64,000 bases of DNA from positions 1,798,001 through 1,862,000 of the forward strand of contig NZ_JAXMNY010000001.1 in the NCBI RefSeq assembly GCF_034670185.1, given 5' to 3'. Positions 43,467 to 50,909 of the stretch are shown one piece after another. How positions within the stretch are numbered: position 1 is the stretch's first letter; every line of letters starts with the position of its first letter. The notes beneath the pieces were generated by a model. The model was given only the letters and a program-made list of their open reading frames with translations, made no database searches and had not been told where the DNA came from. This DNA comes from Nisaea sp. (lineage in GTDB: Bacteria > Pseudomonadota > Alphaproteobacteria > Thalassobaculales > Thalassobaculaceae). The position numbers and the translations under genes are program-made.

Positions 43467-43952
43467 TTAGTCTTGCTCACCACCCGGCACTGACATGTGC
43501 TTGGCGATATAGGCCGGCTCGCCCATGCGAGCGATGAGATTAAGTTGCAGGTCGAGCCATGACATGTGGCCTTCTTCGTCCAGAGCTATTTTCTCAAACA
43601 GCACGCGGGAGCCGATATCGCCCTCTTCCGCCGCTTCACGAGCCGCTTCTGTGTAGAACTTGATCGCGCCCTTTTCATCATCCAGATCGGCCTGGAACAT
43701 GTCGTTCAGGGACTGGGCCCTTGACGGCGCCTTCTCGAACTTCAGTTCCGGATTGCCGTTCAGGAACAAAATCCGTTCGATAAACGCGTCCGAATGCCCG
43801 AGTTCCTCCTGCATTTCCTCACGCATCTGGGCGGCAAGCCGGTCGATGCCCCAATCTTCGAGGACATGCGCGTGAAGCTGGTACTGGTGCGCAGCCGTGA
43901 GTTCCATGCCGAGCGCGGTTTGCAGGTTTTTCAGGGTTTTCTTGCTTGCCAT
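43467..43952 (-). CDS. bfr: Bacterioferritin-type ferritin lacking the haem methionine
   Basis: This 161-residue iron-storage four-helix protein oxidises Fe(II) at a diiron ferroxidase site and stores it as a 24-mer. All ligands are visible, numbered one below E. coli Bfr: Glu17, Glu50, His53, Glu93, Glu126 and His129. The inter-subunit haem ligand Met52 of E. coli falls on Leu51 here (QEELGHSD), so haem binding is not expected unless a partner subunit supplies it. It is an isolated gene with a GAA-N3-TTC palindrome upstream. Confidence 0.93.
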   Translation of the reverse strand: MASKKTLKNLQTALGMELTAAHQYQLHAHVLEDWGIDRLAAQMREEMQEELGHSDAFIERILFLNGNPELKFEKAPSRAQSLNDMFQADLDDEKGAIKFYTEAAREAAEEGDIGSRVLFEKIALDEEGHMSWLDLQLNLIARMGEPAYIAKHMSVPGGEQD

Positions 43953-44005
43953 GACGGCATATCCCTCCGGTTATGGGTGTGTTTCTAAAGGATGAATGCG
44001 CTGCC

Positions 44006-44022
44006 TTTGGAATAGTTCCATC
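44006..44022. promoter_or_regulatory. Irr-box-like palindrome upstream of bfr
   Basis: TTTGGAATAGTTCCATC contains the perfect inverted repeat TGGAA-TAG-TTCCA. It resembles the alphaproteobacterial Irr/ICE box TTTAGAA-N3-TTCTAAA with a substitution in each arm, and lies 54-70 bases before the bfr start. Irr control of bfr is known in related bacteria. Confidence 0.35.
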
Positions 44023-44075
44023 AGCACCTCACTGCGCCCAGTTCAAATGGAGTGCGGCTGACATATTGCCATAGG

Positions 44076-44687
44076 TCAGATTGTCGCTGGCAGCCCGATG
44101 ACCTCACCCGACCGCGTGACAGCCGGATCGTATGCCTTGCGCGCAAATACCGTCCTGACGTCGTCGGCAAAGGACTCGAGTGGATCGCTCTCATAGTCAG
44201 GGTCGAAACTCACCTGGTCCCAACGCTCACAGAAATCCGCGCATGACTGGAAACAGGGATTGTCTGCGAAACGGTCTCGCGCATTGCGGTCCCAGCCATA
44301 ATGATGACCGAAATAATAACTCTGGAAGATGCCGTGATGCTCGACCACCCAGGACACCTCCTCGCGCACGAAGGGACGTAGAATTTCGGCCGCCATCCGG
44401 TCATGGTTCTGCGGCGCCAGCCGGTCTCCGATATCGTGCAACAGGGCGGCAACCACCCAGTCTATATCGGCACCGTCGCGACGGGCACGGGTGGCGGATT
44501 GCAGGCCATGTTCGAGCCGGGTGATCTTGTAGCCGGACAGCGTGTCATCCGCCTGGGCCGCAAGTTCAGCCAGCAAACGGTCGGCGGTCCCGGCCCGGTA
44601 GGGCTCCTCCAGTCGTTCCAGAAGCACATAATCTTCTTTCGTGCCGTCCTTCATCTGGCTGAAGGAAACCGTGGCTCCATCCGTCAT
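44076..44687 (-). CDS. HD-domain protein resembling PhnZ-type diiron oxygenases
   Basis: The 203-residue protein contains LEHGLQSATRARRDGADIDW and VVAALLHDIGD, giving the His and His-Asp metal ligands of the HD fold, then EHHGIFQSYYFGHHYGW and ERWDQVSFDPDY. The spacing and wording resemble PhnZ/TmpB, mixed-valent diiron oxygenases that cleave phosphonates, more than HD phosphohydrolases such as YfbR. Substrate and reaction are not shown by the sequence. ATG 44687 is chosen because AGAGG lies 8 bases upstream. It is divergent from an acid phosphatase gene. Confidence 0.75.
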   Translation of the reverse strand: MTDGATVSFSQMKDGTKEDYVLLERLEEPYRAGTADRLLAELAAQADDTLSGYKITRLEHGLQSATRARRDGADIDWVVAALLHDIGDRLAPQNHDRMAAEILRPFVREEVSWVVEHHGIFQSYYFGHHYGWDRNARDRFADNPCFQSCADFCERWDQVSFDPDYESDPLESFADDVRTVFARKAYDPAVTRSGEVIGLPATI

Positions 44688-44875
44688 GGTCATCACCTCT
44701 CATGCCCTACCTATTACGAGTCTCTCGCCAATGCCGCGCATTGGCAACCCAATCCGCGCGGCCAAAACAGCCGCTCAAACGCACTAGCAAACTGTTCCAA
44801 ATTCGTGACAGCATATGCGCCATGCCGGGCTGGACCTACCCTTGCTCCGGCCACGGATAGCGAAAGGGTCAAACC

Positions 44876-45742
44876 ATGCAACGCATTCTCAGAACCACCG
44901 CACTCGCCGGCTTCACCGCCGCCGCCCTCTCTTTCGGCGCAGCCGGCGCCGCGAACGCGGAAGACATCAAGGGCCATGACGGTCTGAACGCCACCTACTG
45001 GGTGCAGAATTCCGTCGAATACAAAGCCAATGCCTACGCGCTTTATCAGCTCGCCATGCTGCGCCTCGATCAGGCGCTTGCCGACAAGAGCTGGACCGCT
45101 GCTCTGGAGCAGACGGGCGATTACCAGTCCAAGCCTCCTGCCGTCATTCTCGATATTGACGAGACCGTGCTCGACAATTCGCCATATCAGGCCTGGATCG
45201 TCGAGAAAGACAAATATTACAGCTCCAAAACCTGGGCGCCGTTCGTCGAGAGCCAGACATCCCGTATCATTCCTGGGTCCTTGGAGTTCACCAAATACGC
45301 CAAGTCAAGAGGCGTGAAGGTAATCTACGTTTCCAACCGCAAGGCGCCGGGCGAGGACGCCACCCGCGCGAATCTCAAGAAGTTCGGCTATCCGGTCGAC
45401 GAGGACACGGATGTGGTTCTGCTGCGCGGCGAGAAGGATGAGTGGAAATCCTCCAACAAGACCCCGCGCCGGGAGCATGTGGCCGCCAGCTACCGCGTGC
45501 TTCTGCAGCTCGGCGACAATCTCGGCGACTTCACGGATGAGAATGTAAAGGGCTCGCCGTCCGAACGTCTGGGTACCTATGAGAAACACCAGGCGATGTG
45601 GGGCAAGCAGTGGATCATGTTCGCCAACCCGACCTACGGCTCCTGGGAAGGCGCAGCAATCAACAACAACTGGAAAGCCTCCAGCTCCGAAAAGCGCGCC
45701 ATGAAGCACGCCATCATGGATGAGTGGGAAGGCCCGAAGTAA
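44876..45742 (+). CDS. e(P4)-family acid phosphatase / 5'-nucleotidase
   Basis: The 288-residue secreted HAD-superfamily (class C) acid phosphatase has a signal peptide cleaved near AANA-ED (residue 28), the nucleophile motif DIDET at 93-97, VSNRKAPGEDATRANL with the second HAD motif, and LGDNLGDF with the acidic motif. Homologues such as Haemophilus e(P4) dephosphorylate nucleotides such as NMN. Unlike e(P4) itself, there is no lipobox cysteine, so it is probably soluble in the periplasm. A strong terminator follows. Confidence 0.93.
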   Translation: MQRILRTTALAGFTAAALSFGAAGAANAEDIKGHDGLNATYWVQNSVEYKANAYALYQLAMLRLDQALADKSWTAALEQTGDYQSKPPAVILDIDETVLDNSPYQAWIVEKDKYYSSKTWAPFVESQTSRIIPGSLEFTKYAKSRGVKVIYVSNRKAPGEDATRANLKKFGYPVDEDTDVVLLRGEKDEWKSSNKTPRREHVAASYRVLLQLGDNLGDFTDENVKGSPSERLGTYEKHQAMWGKQWIMFANPTYGSWEGAAINNNWKASSSEKRAMKHAIMDEWEGPK

Positions 45743-45771
45743 TCCATTCGATCACCGTCGAACAGCACATC

Positions 45772-45806
45772 AGCAGCCCGGCTTTGCCCGGGCTGCTTTT
45801 GTTTTG
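45772..45806 (+). terminator. Intrinsic terminator after the acid phosphatase gene
   Basis: A perfect 10-bp stem AGCAGCCCGG / CCGGGCTGCT with a 6-base loop is followed by TTTTGTTTT, 30 bases after the stop codon. This is a textbook intrinsic terminator for the plus strand. Confidence 0.9.
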
Positions 45807-45840
45807 AGCCTCCAACATCATACAAAAACACCGGATCATC

Positions 45841-45856
45841 GGATTGTTGACAATCC
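45841..45856. promoter_or_regulatory. Putative GntR operator over the -35 of the HAD operon
   Basis: GGATTGT-TG-ACAATCC is a perfect 7+2+7 palindrome that contains TTGACA, a consensus -35 box. The ATTGT...ACAAT core resembles operators of FadR-type GntR regulators, and such a gene is the second of the operon starting 52 bases downstream. Repression by occlusion of the -35 box is a simple model. Confidence 0.5.
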
Positions 45857-45907
45857 TATAAGAGGACGCGACTATCCTGCCCGACTCCCTACACAGCTGG
45901 ACCAATC

Positions 45908-46579
45908 ATGCGTTCTTCCCAGATCCGATTTGTTTCCTTTGACTGCTACGGAACCCTCACCAACTTTGGTGTCGGCGAGCTGACGAAAAGCCGGCTGGCC
46001 GATCTTGTTCCGTCCGACTCCATGCCCGGTTTCCTGGAAGACTTCACGGCCTACCGGTTCGACGAGGTACTCGGGGAGTGGAAGCCTTACGCGGACGTTC
46101 TGCACCGGGCGCTGGAGCGCACCTGTCTCCGTTGGAACATCGCCTTCAGACAGGAAGATGCAAACGCCATCGTCGAGGCGGTCCCGACCTGGGGGCCGCA
46201 TGCCGACGTGCCGGCGCCGCTTGCCCGCGTCGCAAAGGAGATCCCGCTGGTGATCCTGTCGAACGCCGCCGACAGCCAGATCCAGTCCAATGTCGACCTG
46301 CTCGGCGCACCCTTTCACGCGGTCCTGACCGCCGAGCAGGCCCAGGCCTACAAGCCGCGCCTGCGCGCGTTCGAATACATGTTCGACACACTCGGCTGCG
46401 GGCCGGAGCACATGATGCATGTCTCTTCCAGCCTACGATATGACCTGATGTCCGCCAGCGATCTGCGGATTGGTCAAAGGGTCTTCGTCGAACGCGGCCA
46501 CGGGCCAGGCAATCCGGCATATGGCTATCAGGCGATCCCGGATATCGGCGGCCTGCCCGGCCTCCTCGGCATCGCATAA
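45908..46579 (+). CDS. HAD-family type II dehalogenase-like hydrolase
   Basis: The 223-residue protein has the haloacid dehalogenase pattern: FVSFDCYGTLTNF with the nucleophilic Asp, VILSNAADSQ (motif II Ser), AYKPRLRAFEYM (motif III Lys) and HVSSSLRYDLMSASDLRIG, where motif IV is SSLRYDL. It is closest to the L-2-haloacid dehalogenase subgroup, but many members hydrolyse phosphate esters or are uncharacterised. It leads a plausible four-gene operon with GntR, GNAT and FAD-oxidoreductase genes. Confidence 0.85.
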   Translation: MRSSQIRFVSFDCYGTLTNFGVGELTKSRLADLVPSDSMPGFLEDFTAYRFDEVLGEWKPYADVLHRALERTCLRWNIAFRQEDANAIVEAVPTWGPHADVPAPLARVAKEIPLVILSNAADSQIQSNVDLLGAPFHAVLTAEQAQAYKPRLRAFEYMFDTLGCGPEHMMHVSSSLRYDLMSASDLRIGQRVFVERGHGPGNPAYGYQAIPDIGGLPGLLGIA

Positions 46580-46591
46580 GGACGTCCGCAG

Positions 46592-47263
46592 ATGGCCACT
46601 CCGAACCCCATAGAAAGGGTCACTCTTCCCGTCCAGATCGCCAACCGGCTGCGCACCGATATTCTGGCGGGCCTCTATCCGGGTGGCACCCAACTGCTGG
46701 AGGCCGAACTCGCCCTCACCTTCGGCGTAAGCCGAGGGCCGCTGCGGGAAGCAATGCAGCGGCTTGTGCAGGAAGGCTTGCTCCGCAGTGCCCCACACCG
46801 CGGGGTGTTCGTCACAGAAGTCGACGAAAAGGACCTGCTCGATGTGTATTTCGTTCGGGAGGCTCTGGAGACAGCGGCGATCCGAAAAATCTGTTCGGAA
46901 GGCCGGCAAGCTGCGGTTGCCGATGCCCTGGCGGCAATAGCGGAACGCATGGATAAAGCCCTCAAGAATGGAGACACGACGGCCGGAGGCGATCTCGATT
47001 TCGAGTTCCACCGCACCCTGGTCGACGCGGCGAAAAGCGAACGCCTGTCCCGCACATACGCCACCGTTCAGGCGGAAACCCGGCTTTGCCTCCACCGGCT
47101 GATGGGTGGCTATCGCAGCAGCAAGGACCTCGCCGAAGAACATTTCCGGCTGGCGGAGACAATCCGTTCCAAAAACATCAACACGATCCTGTCAGAGCTG
47201 AGACAACATTTCGGTGATCCCGCCAGCCATCTCCGCAAAGCGAGCGGAACCGCACTCACTTAA
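46592..47263 (+). CDS. GntR-family transcriptional regulator (FCD type)
   Basis: The 223-residue protein has an N-terminal winged helix (ANRLRTDILAGLYPGG, GVSRGPLREAMQRLVQEGLL, APHRGVFV) and a C-terminal FCD domain with the metal-site histidine segment DLDFEFHRTLVDAAKS. It probably controls its own operon through the palindrome overlapping the promoter. It lies 12 bases after the HAD gene. Confidence 0.92.
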   Translation: MATPNPIERVTLPVQIANRLRTDILAGLYPGGTQLLEAELALTFGVSRGPLREAMQRLVQEGLLRSAPHRGVFVTEVDEKDLLDVYFVREALETAAIRKICSEGRQAAVADALAAIAERMDKALKNGDTTAGGDLDFEFHRTLVDAAKSERLSRTYATVQAETRLCLHRLMGGYRSSKDLAEEHFRLAETIRSKNINTILSELRQHFGDPASHLRKASGTALT

Positions 47264-47287
47264 AGCCCCCCGAAGAAACGAAACGAC

Positions 47288-48115
47288 ATGTCCCTGATCT
47301 TCTCGCCCGTCTCTTCAGACGACCTCGGAACCATTGCCGGTCTGGTTCAGGCCGTCTCATGGCCACACCGTCCGGAAGACATAGATCTGATGATCCGGCT
47401 CGGAGGCGGGCGTCTGGTGCGGGACGCTAATGAGGGACACGCGCTTGGTGTCGGTCTCTGCTGGACCTTCGGGGACGCCCTGGCGCGGATCGGGCTGATC
47501 ATCATCGCGCCGGAAAGCCAGGGGCGCGGCATCGGCCGGAAGCTTGTCACACGGCTGCTTGAAGACATCTCCCCGCACCCGGTCGTCCTGCTTGCGACGG
47601 ATGCCGGGCGCCCGCTCTACGAATCCCTTGGCTTCACGGCCTTCGATACATCCCGGCAGTATCAGGGGGTCTATCAGGGCGCGCCGACCGAAGACCCGCG
47701 CCTCCGACAGGGCACAAATAGCGACCTTTCAAACATAGTCGATCTCGACAAGTCGGCCTTCGGCGCCAAGCGCGGGCATGCCCTCAAAAACCTCGCCACG
47801 GCGGGCGAGATTGCCGTGCTGGACGAAGGTGGAGCGCTGACCGGATATGCGATTGCCCGGCCCTTCGGGCGAGGAACCACCATCGGCCCGATCGTGGCCG
47901 AAAACGAGGCCGATGCCATCACTCTGTTCCGCTCTCTCGCCCGCCCCGGATTTGTCCGTGTCGACTGCCCTGGCGATGCCGCAGCGCTGATCGCGGACAT
48001 GACCGGCTGCGGGCTTTCGGATGTCGGCGCATCCCCGGTCATGGCCCGCGGCGACTGGACAGCGCCGACGGGACCGCACCGGATCTTCGGCCTCGCCAGC
48101 CACGCGCTCGGTTAA
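47288..48115 (+). CDS. Two-domain GNAT acetyltransferase
   Basis: The 275-residue protein has an N-terminal GNAT domain (about 1-130) with the acetyl-CoA pyrophosphate loop PESQGRGIGRKLVTRLL and VLLATDAGRPLYESLGF, then a second GNAT-like domain (about 140-270) as in the YitH/HsdE group (DKSAFGAKRGHALKNL). It probably acetylates an amine of a small metabolite. Co-transcription with an FAD amine-type oxidase and a hydrolase suggests catabolism of an amino compound; the substrate is unknown. Confidence 0.85.
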   Translation: MSLIFSPVSSDDLGTIAGLVQAVSWPHRPEDIDLMIRLGGGRLVRDANEGHALGVGLCWTFGDALARIGLIIIAPESQGRGIGRKLVTRLLEDISPHPVVLLATDAGRPLYESLGFTAFDTSRQYQGVYQGAPTEDPRLRQGTNSDLSNIVDLDKSAFGAKRGHALKNLATAGEIAVLDEGGALTGYAIARPFGRGTTIGPIVAENEADAITLFRSLARPGFVRVDCPGDAAALIADMTGCGLSDVGASPVMARGDWTAPTGPHRIFGLASHALG

Positions 48116-48127
48116 GCGGGAGGAGAA

Positions 48128-49306
48128 ATGATGGACCGTATCATCATCGTTGGCCGGGGCATGATCGGCAGTGCCGCAGCCAGGCATCTCGCGGGTCTGA
48201 CCGATGGCATCGTCCTGATCGGCCCAGACGAGCCAGCAGACTTTGCCGCCCATGACGGCGTTTTCGCCAGTCATTATGACGAAGGCAGGATGACCCGCAT
48301 CTCGGACCCCGATCCGGACTGGGCCGTGACCTCGAAAAGATCCATCGAGCGCTATGCGGAAATCGAATCAGAAAGTGGCATCCCATTCTTCACCAACTCC
48401 CGTTATCTCGGCATTGGCGGCACCGATACCAGCTACCTCGACCGCGCGGAAGCGGCCGGCCGTGCTCTCGGCGCCGATCTGACGCGACTGGACGCACGGG
48501 GTATCAGGGCGCTCTACCCGTTTCTCGCCGTGCCAGACGATGTGGACGGATTGCATGAAGACCGGAATGCCGGGCACCTCAATCCGCGCGCGATGGTGAA
48601 AGCCCAGACAGAGGCCGCCCGAAAGCGCGGCGCCACAATTGTCAATGATCGTGTAACGGCGATCCGCCCCGTCCCCGGCGGCGCTGAGGTCGAGCTGGCG
48701 GGCGACACCGTCCGGCAAGCTGGGAAAGTGCTGATTGCGACCGGCGGCTTCACCGACGCCTGCGCACTGTCGCCAGTGGACTTGAAACTGCGCGTCTTCG
48801 GACGGACTGTTCTGCTTTGCCGGATAGAAGGATCTGTTGCTCAAGAACTCTCAAACATGCCGACCCTCGGGCACGCGGAGACCGGCGCCTATATCCTGCC
48901 GCCCATCCGCTACCCGGACGGTCACGACTACCTGAAGATCGGCATCGGCACGACAGAGGACCCGGAGTTCAATTCTTTGGAGGAGCTGACCCGCTGGTTC
49001 AAGCAACCGGGATCGAACACCAACCAGAGACGGTTCCGGGCATTTCTTGAAAACCTGATCCCGGTGCTGAACGAGTGCCGCCACTGGCACACGGCCACCT
49101 GTGCAGTCACCTGGACCGCGACCGGCCTTCCCTATATCGACCATGTGCTGGACGACCGGATTGCAGTCGCCGTCGGCGGTAACGGAAAAGGCGCCAAATC
49201 ATGCGACGATTGGGGCTGGATCGCGGCGCATCTGATTGCAGGGGTCGAATGGAAGCATCCAGTCGATCGCACCCGGCTTCGGATACCGGGACACATCGCC
49301 TCCTGA
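48128..49306 (+). CDS. FAD-dependent oxidoreductase (DAO family)
   Basis: The 392-residue flavoprotein has an N-terminal FAD fold (IIIVGRGMIGSAAARHL, a GxGxxG variant) and the DAO-type body, with a C-terminal AVGGNGKGAKSCDDWG. It is similar in layout to sarcosine and N-methyl-tryptophan oxidases, which oxidise secondary or primary amines to imines. ATG 48128 is preceded by GGGAGGAG. It is the last gene of the HAD-GntR-GNAT-DAO operon and is convergent with the PAS_5 gene. Confidence 0.88.
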   Translation: MMDRIIIVGRGMIGSAAARHLAGLTDGIVLIGPDEPADFAAHDGVFASHYDEGRMTRISDPDPDWAVTSKRSIERYAEIESESGIPFFTNSRYLGIGGTDTSYLDRAEAAGRALGADLTRLDARGIRALYPFLAVPDDVDGLHEDRNAGHLNPRAMVKAQTEAARKRGATIVNDRVTAIRPVPGGAEVELAGDTVRQAGKVLIATGGFTDACALSPVDLKLRVFGRTVLLCRIEGSVAQELSNMPTLGHAETGAYILPPIRYPDGHDYLKIGIGTTEDPEFNSLEELTRWFKQPGSNTNQRRFRAFLENLIPVLNECRHWHTATCAVTWTATGLPYIDHVLDDRIAVAVGGNGKGAKSCDDWGWIAAHLIAGVEWKHPVDRTRLRIPGHIAS

Positions 49307-49351
49307 CCAGTCTTCGAGCCCTCACTCTCCCGCAAGCGCCCGCAGAAACGA

Positions 49352-50011
49352 TCAACGGTTCCGGTAAATCAGTGAACTGGCCGCATCCTTCGGACTGATA
49401 TCTTTTGTCCGAGGCTCCACCGGAATGTTTCCCACCATGAAGCCGACACAAGCTCCCTGCTCATCTGCATAGGGAAGGATCATGCGCCGCCATGCTTTGG
49501 GTGCGAGCCAGCTCGGCGACATGGATTCCGTATAAATTGGCCGTCCCGCGCGATAGACCGCGAGATAGCAGGCCCGATACAGCAGAGCGAGCGGCGTCCT
49601 TGTTTCCCGGCACATTTCCGAGAGCGTTTTCCCGGTCCAGTCATGCCCGGCATATTCAGCGACACCGGTACCGTAGACCCGGTATCGCGCGTCGAATCCC
49701 TCGTCCAGAACATCCAACATCATGATGTTCCCGATCGCCTGCCGAAGCTCGAGAACGTCGATGTCCTTGCGTATCGGCAAGCGGCCCTCCGCCTCCCGGA
49801 TCGCAGCCCAATACTTGAACAGGAACGCGAGTTTGGATTCCGGCACGACCGTTTCGGGGCAGACAAACGCGATCTCGGCACTGATATGATGGAATTCCGG
49901 AGTTCGCTCGCCATTGATAATACGATCAGCCGATGCCTCGATGGCTTGCGGCATCGGCTCCGACCAATCTGACTCACTATCGGGACCAGTATTGCCGCTG
50001 ATCGCACTCAC
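49352..50011 (-). CDS. PAS_5-family protein
   Basis: The 219-residue protein has a single atypical PAS domain (about 60-200). Landmarks are LPIRKDIDVLELRQAIGNIM, the aromatic core RYRVYGTGVAEYAGHDWTG and a closing MILPYADEQGACVGFMVG, the pattern of the PAS_5 family that is abundant in Alphaproteobacteria. No output domain is attached, so it would act by protein contact or ligand binding. The start is GTG 50011 with GGGAG 9 bases upstream. Confidence 0.85.
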   Translation of the reverse strand: MSAISGNTGPDSESDWSEPMPQAIEASADRIINGERTPEFHHISAEIAFVCPETVVPESKLAFLFKYWAAIREAEGRLPIRKDIDVLELRQAIGNIMMLDVLDEGFDARYRVYGTGVAEYAGHDWTGKTLSEMCRETRTPLALLYRACYLAVYRAGRPIYTESMSPSWLAPKAWRRMILPYADEQGACVGFMVGNIPVEPRTKDISPKDAASSLIYRNR

Positions 50012-50088
50012 CCTCGAAACTCCCTATGTCTCCCGTGAACGCATCCTAACCGTGCGGCGGCCCCACCCCTACAAAAAACACCCGCAAA

Positions 50089-50107
50089 AAGCCTTCCCCA
50101 AAGGCTT
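50089..50107 (-). terminator. Terminator-like hairpin upstream of the PAS_5 gene
   Basis: Read on the minus strand, AAGCCTT-TGGGG-AAGGCTT is followed by TTTGCGGG, giving a 7-bp stem with a run of five T. It lies about 78 bases upstream of the PAS_5 start with no minus-strand gene before it. It could be a leader attenuator or the end of a small RNA; the stem is weak. Confidence 0.35.
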
Positions 50108-50162
50108 CTCGCTTGTGCAGCATTTTTTACCATGCACCGCACAATTTTATAGCTCTGAAATC

Positions 50163-50190
50163 TTGACATCGGTCAAACCGTGATTATTTT
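50163..50190 (+). promoter_or_regulatory. Putative promoter and operator of the TetR gene
   Basis: TTGACA at 50163 and TATTTT at 50185 have a 16-base spacing, 19 bases before the tetR ATG. The spacer contains CGGT-CAA-ACCG (50170-50180), a small inverted repeat that could mediate autoregulation. Confidence 0.4.
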
Positions 50191-50208
50191 CCGACCAGAT
50201 GGAAATAA

Positions 50209-50817
50209 ATGAGAATCCGTATAAACATGGTTGGACGCCCCAGATCAATAGACCGTGACGCCGTACTGGATGCGGCGCAAGCCGTTGTAGCCCGCGACGG
50301 CGCCGGACAATTGACGCTGGATGCCGTTGCGCTTGAAGCCGGCATCAGCAAGGCCAGCGTGCTTTATGACTACAAAACGAAACAGGCCCTGATCAAAGCC
50401 CTGGTCGAGCGGCGTATCGCTTCGGAAAACGCAAAGATCCAGGAAATTGAAACACGGCTCGGCCCGGTACCGAATATCGCGATCCGCGCACAATTGAGCT
50501 CAGAACTGCAGGAGCGCTCGGACGAGGATCGCGCCGTCATGCTCGGTCTCTGCGCCGTCGTCGCACAGGACGCAGACCTTCGGCATCCGGTGCAAGACAT
50601 GATCGCGCAGCGCATCGCGCATGTGTCAGAAACCTCGGAAACACCGCGCGGCCCGCTGCTTGCGTTTCTGGCCCTGGAAGGCCTGAAAGCACTGGAGTGG
50701 CTGGGCCTTCATCAATGGCCGGTCGAAGAACGAAAACGGCTGCTTTCCGAAATTCGCTGGCTCGTCGATCAGACCCCCAAAGAATGCCCGTGCGACAAGG
50801 TGACGGATTCATCTTGA
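50209..50817 (+). CDS. TetR-family regulator of the RND pump
   Basis: The 202-residue protein has an N-terminal HTH (VLDAAQAVVARDGAGQLTLD, then AGISKASVLYDYKTKQALI, where the recognition helix is SKASVLYDYK). The C-terminal half belongs to a TetR subgroup with a helical ligand pocket. It is immediately upstream of, and co-oriented with, the RND adaptor and pump genes (92 bases to the adaptor), so it probably represses them. ATG 50209 follows GGA by 6 bases; ATG 50227 is an alternative. Confidence 0.9.
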   Translation: MRIRINMVGRPRSIDRDAVLDAAQAVVARDGAGQLTLDAVALEAGISKASVLYDYKTKQALIKALVERRIASENAKIQEIETRLGPVPNIAIRAQLSSELQERSDEDRAVMLGLCAVVAQDADLRHPVQDMIAQRIAHVSETSETPRGPLLAFLALEGLKALEWLGLHQWPVEERKRLLSEIRWLVDQTPKECPCDKVTDSS

Positions 50818-50909
50818 GTCAGCCTTCTTTTGTAAATCATCCATTTGCCCATAACGATCCGCAGCAAGCCTCCAGAATCTGAAGCCGGGTCACCCCACAG
50901 GAGTTCATT

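Noticed and set aside
44792..44811. Pho box between the HD protein and phosphatase genes
   Set aside because: Only about half of the repeat positions match the consensus, so it is mentioned as a hint in the findings but not listed as a feature.
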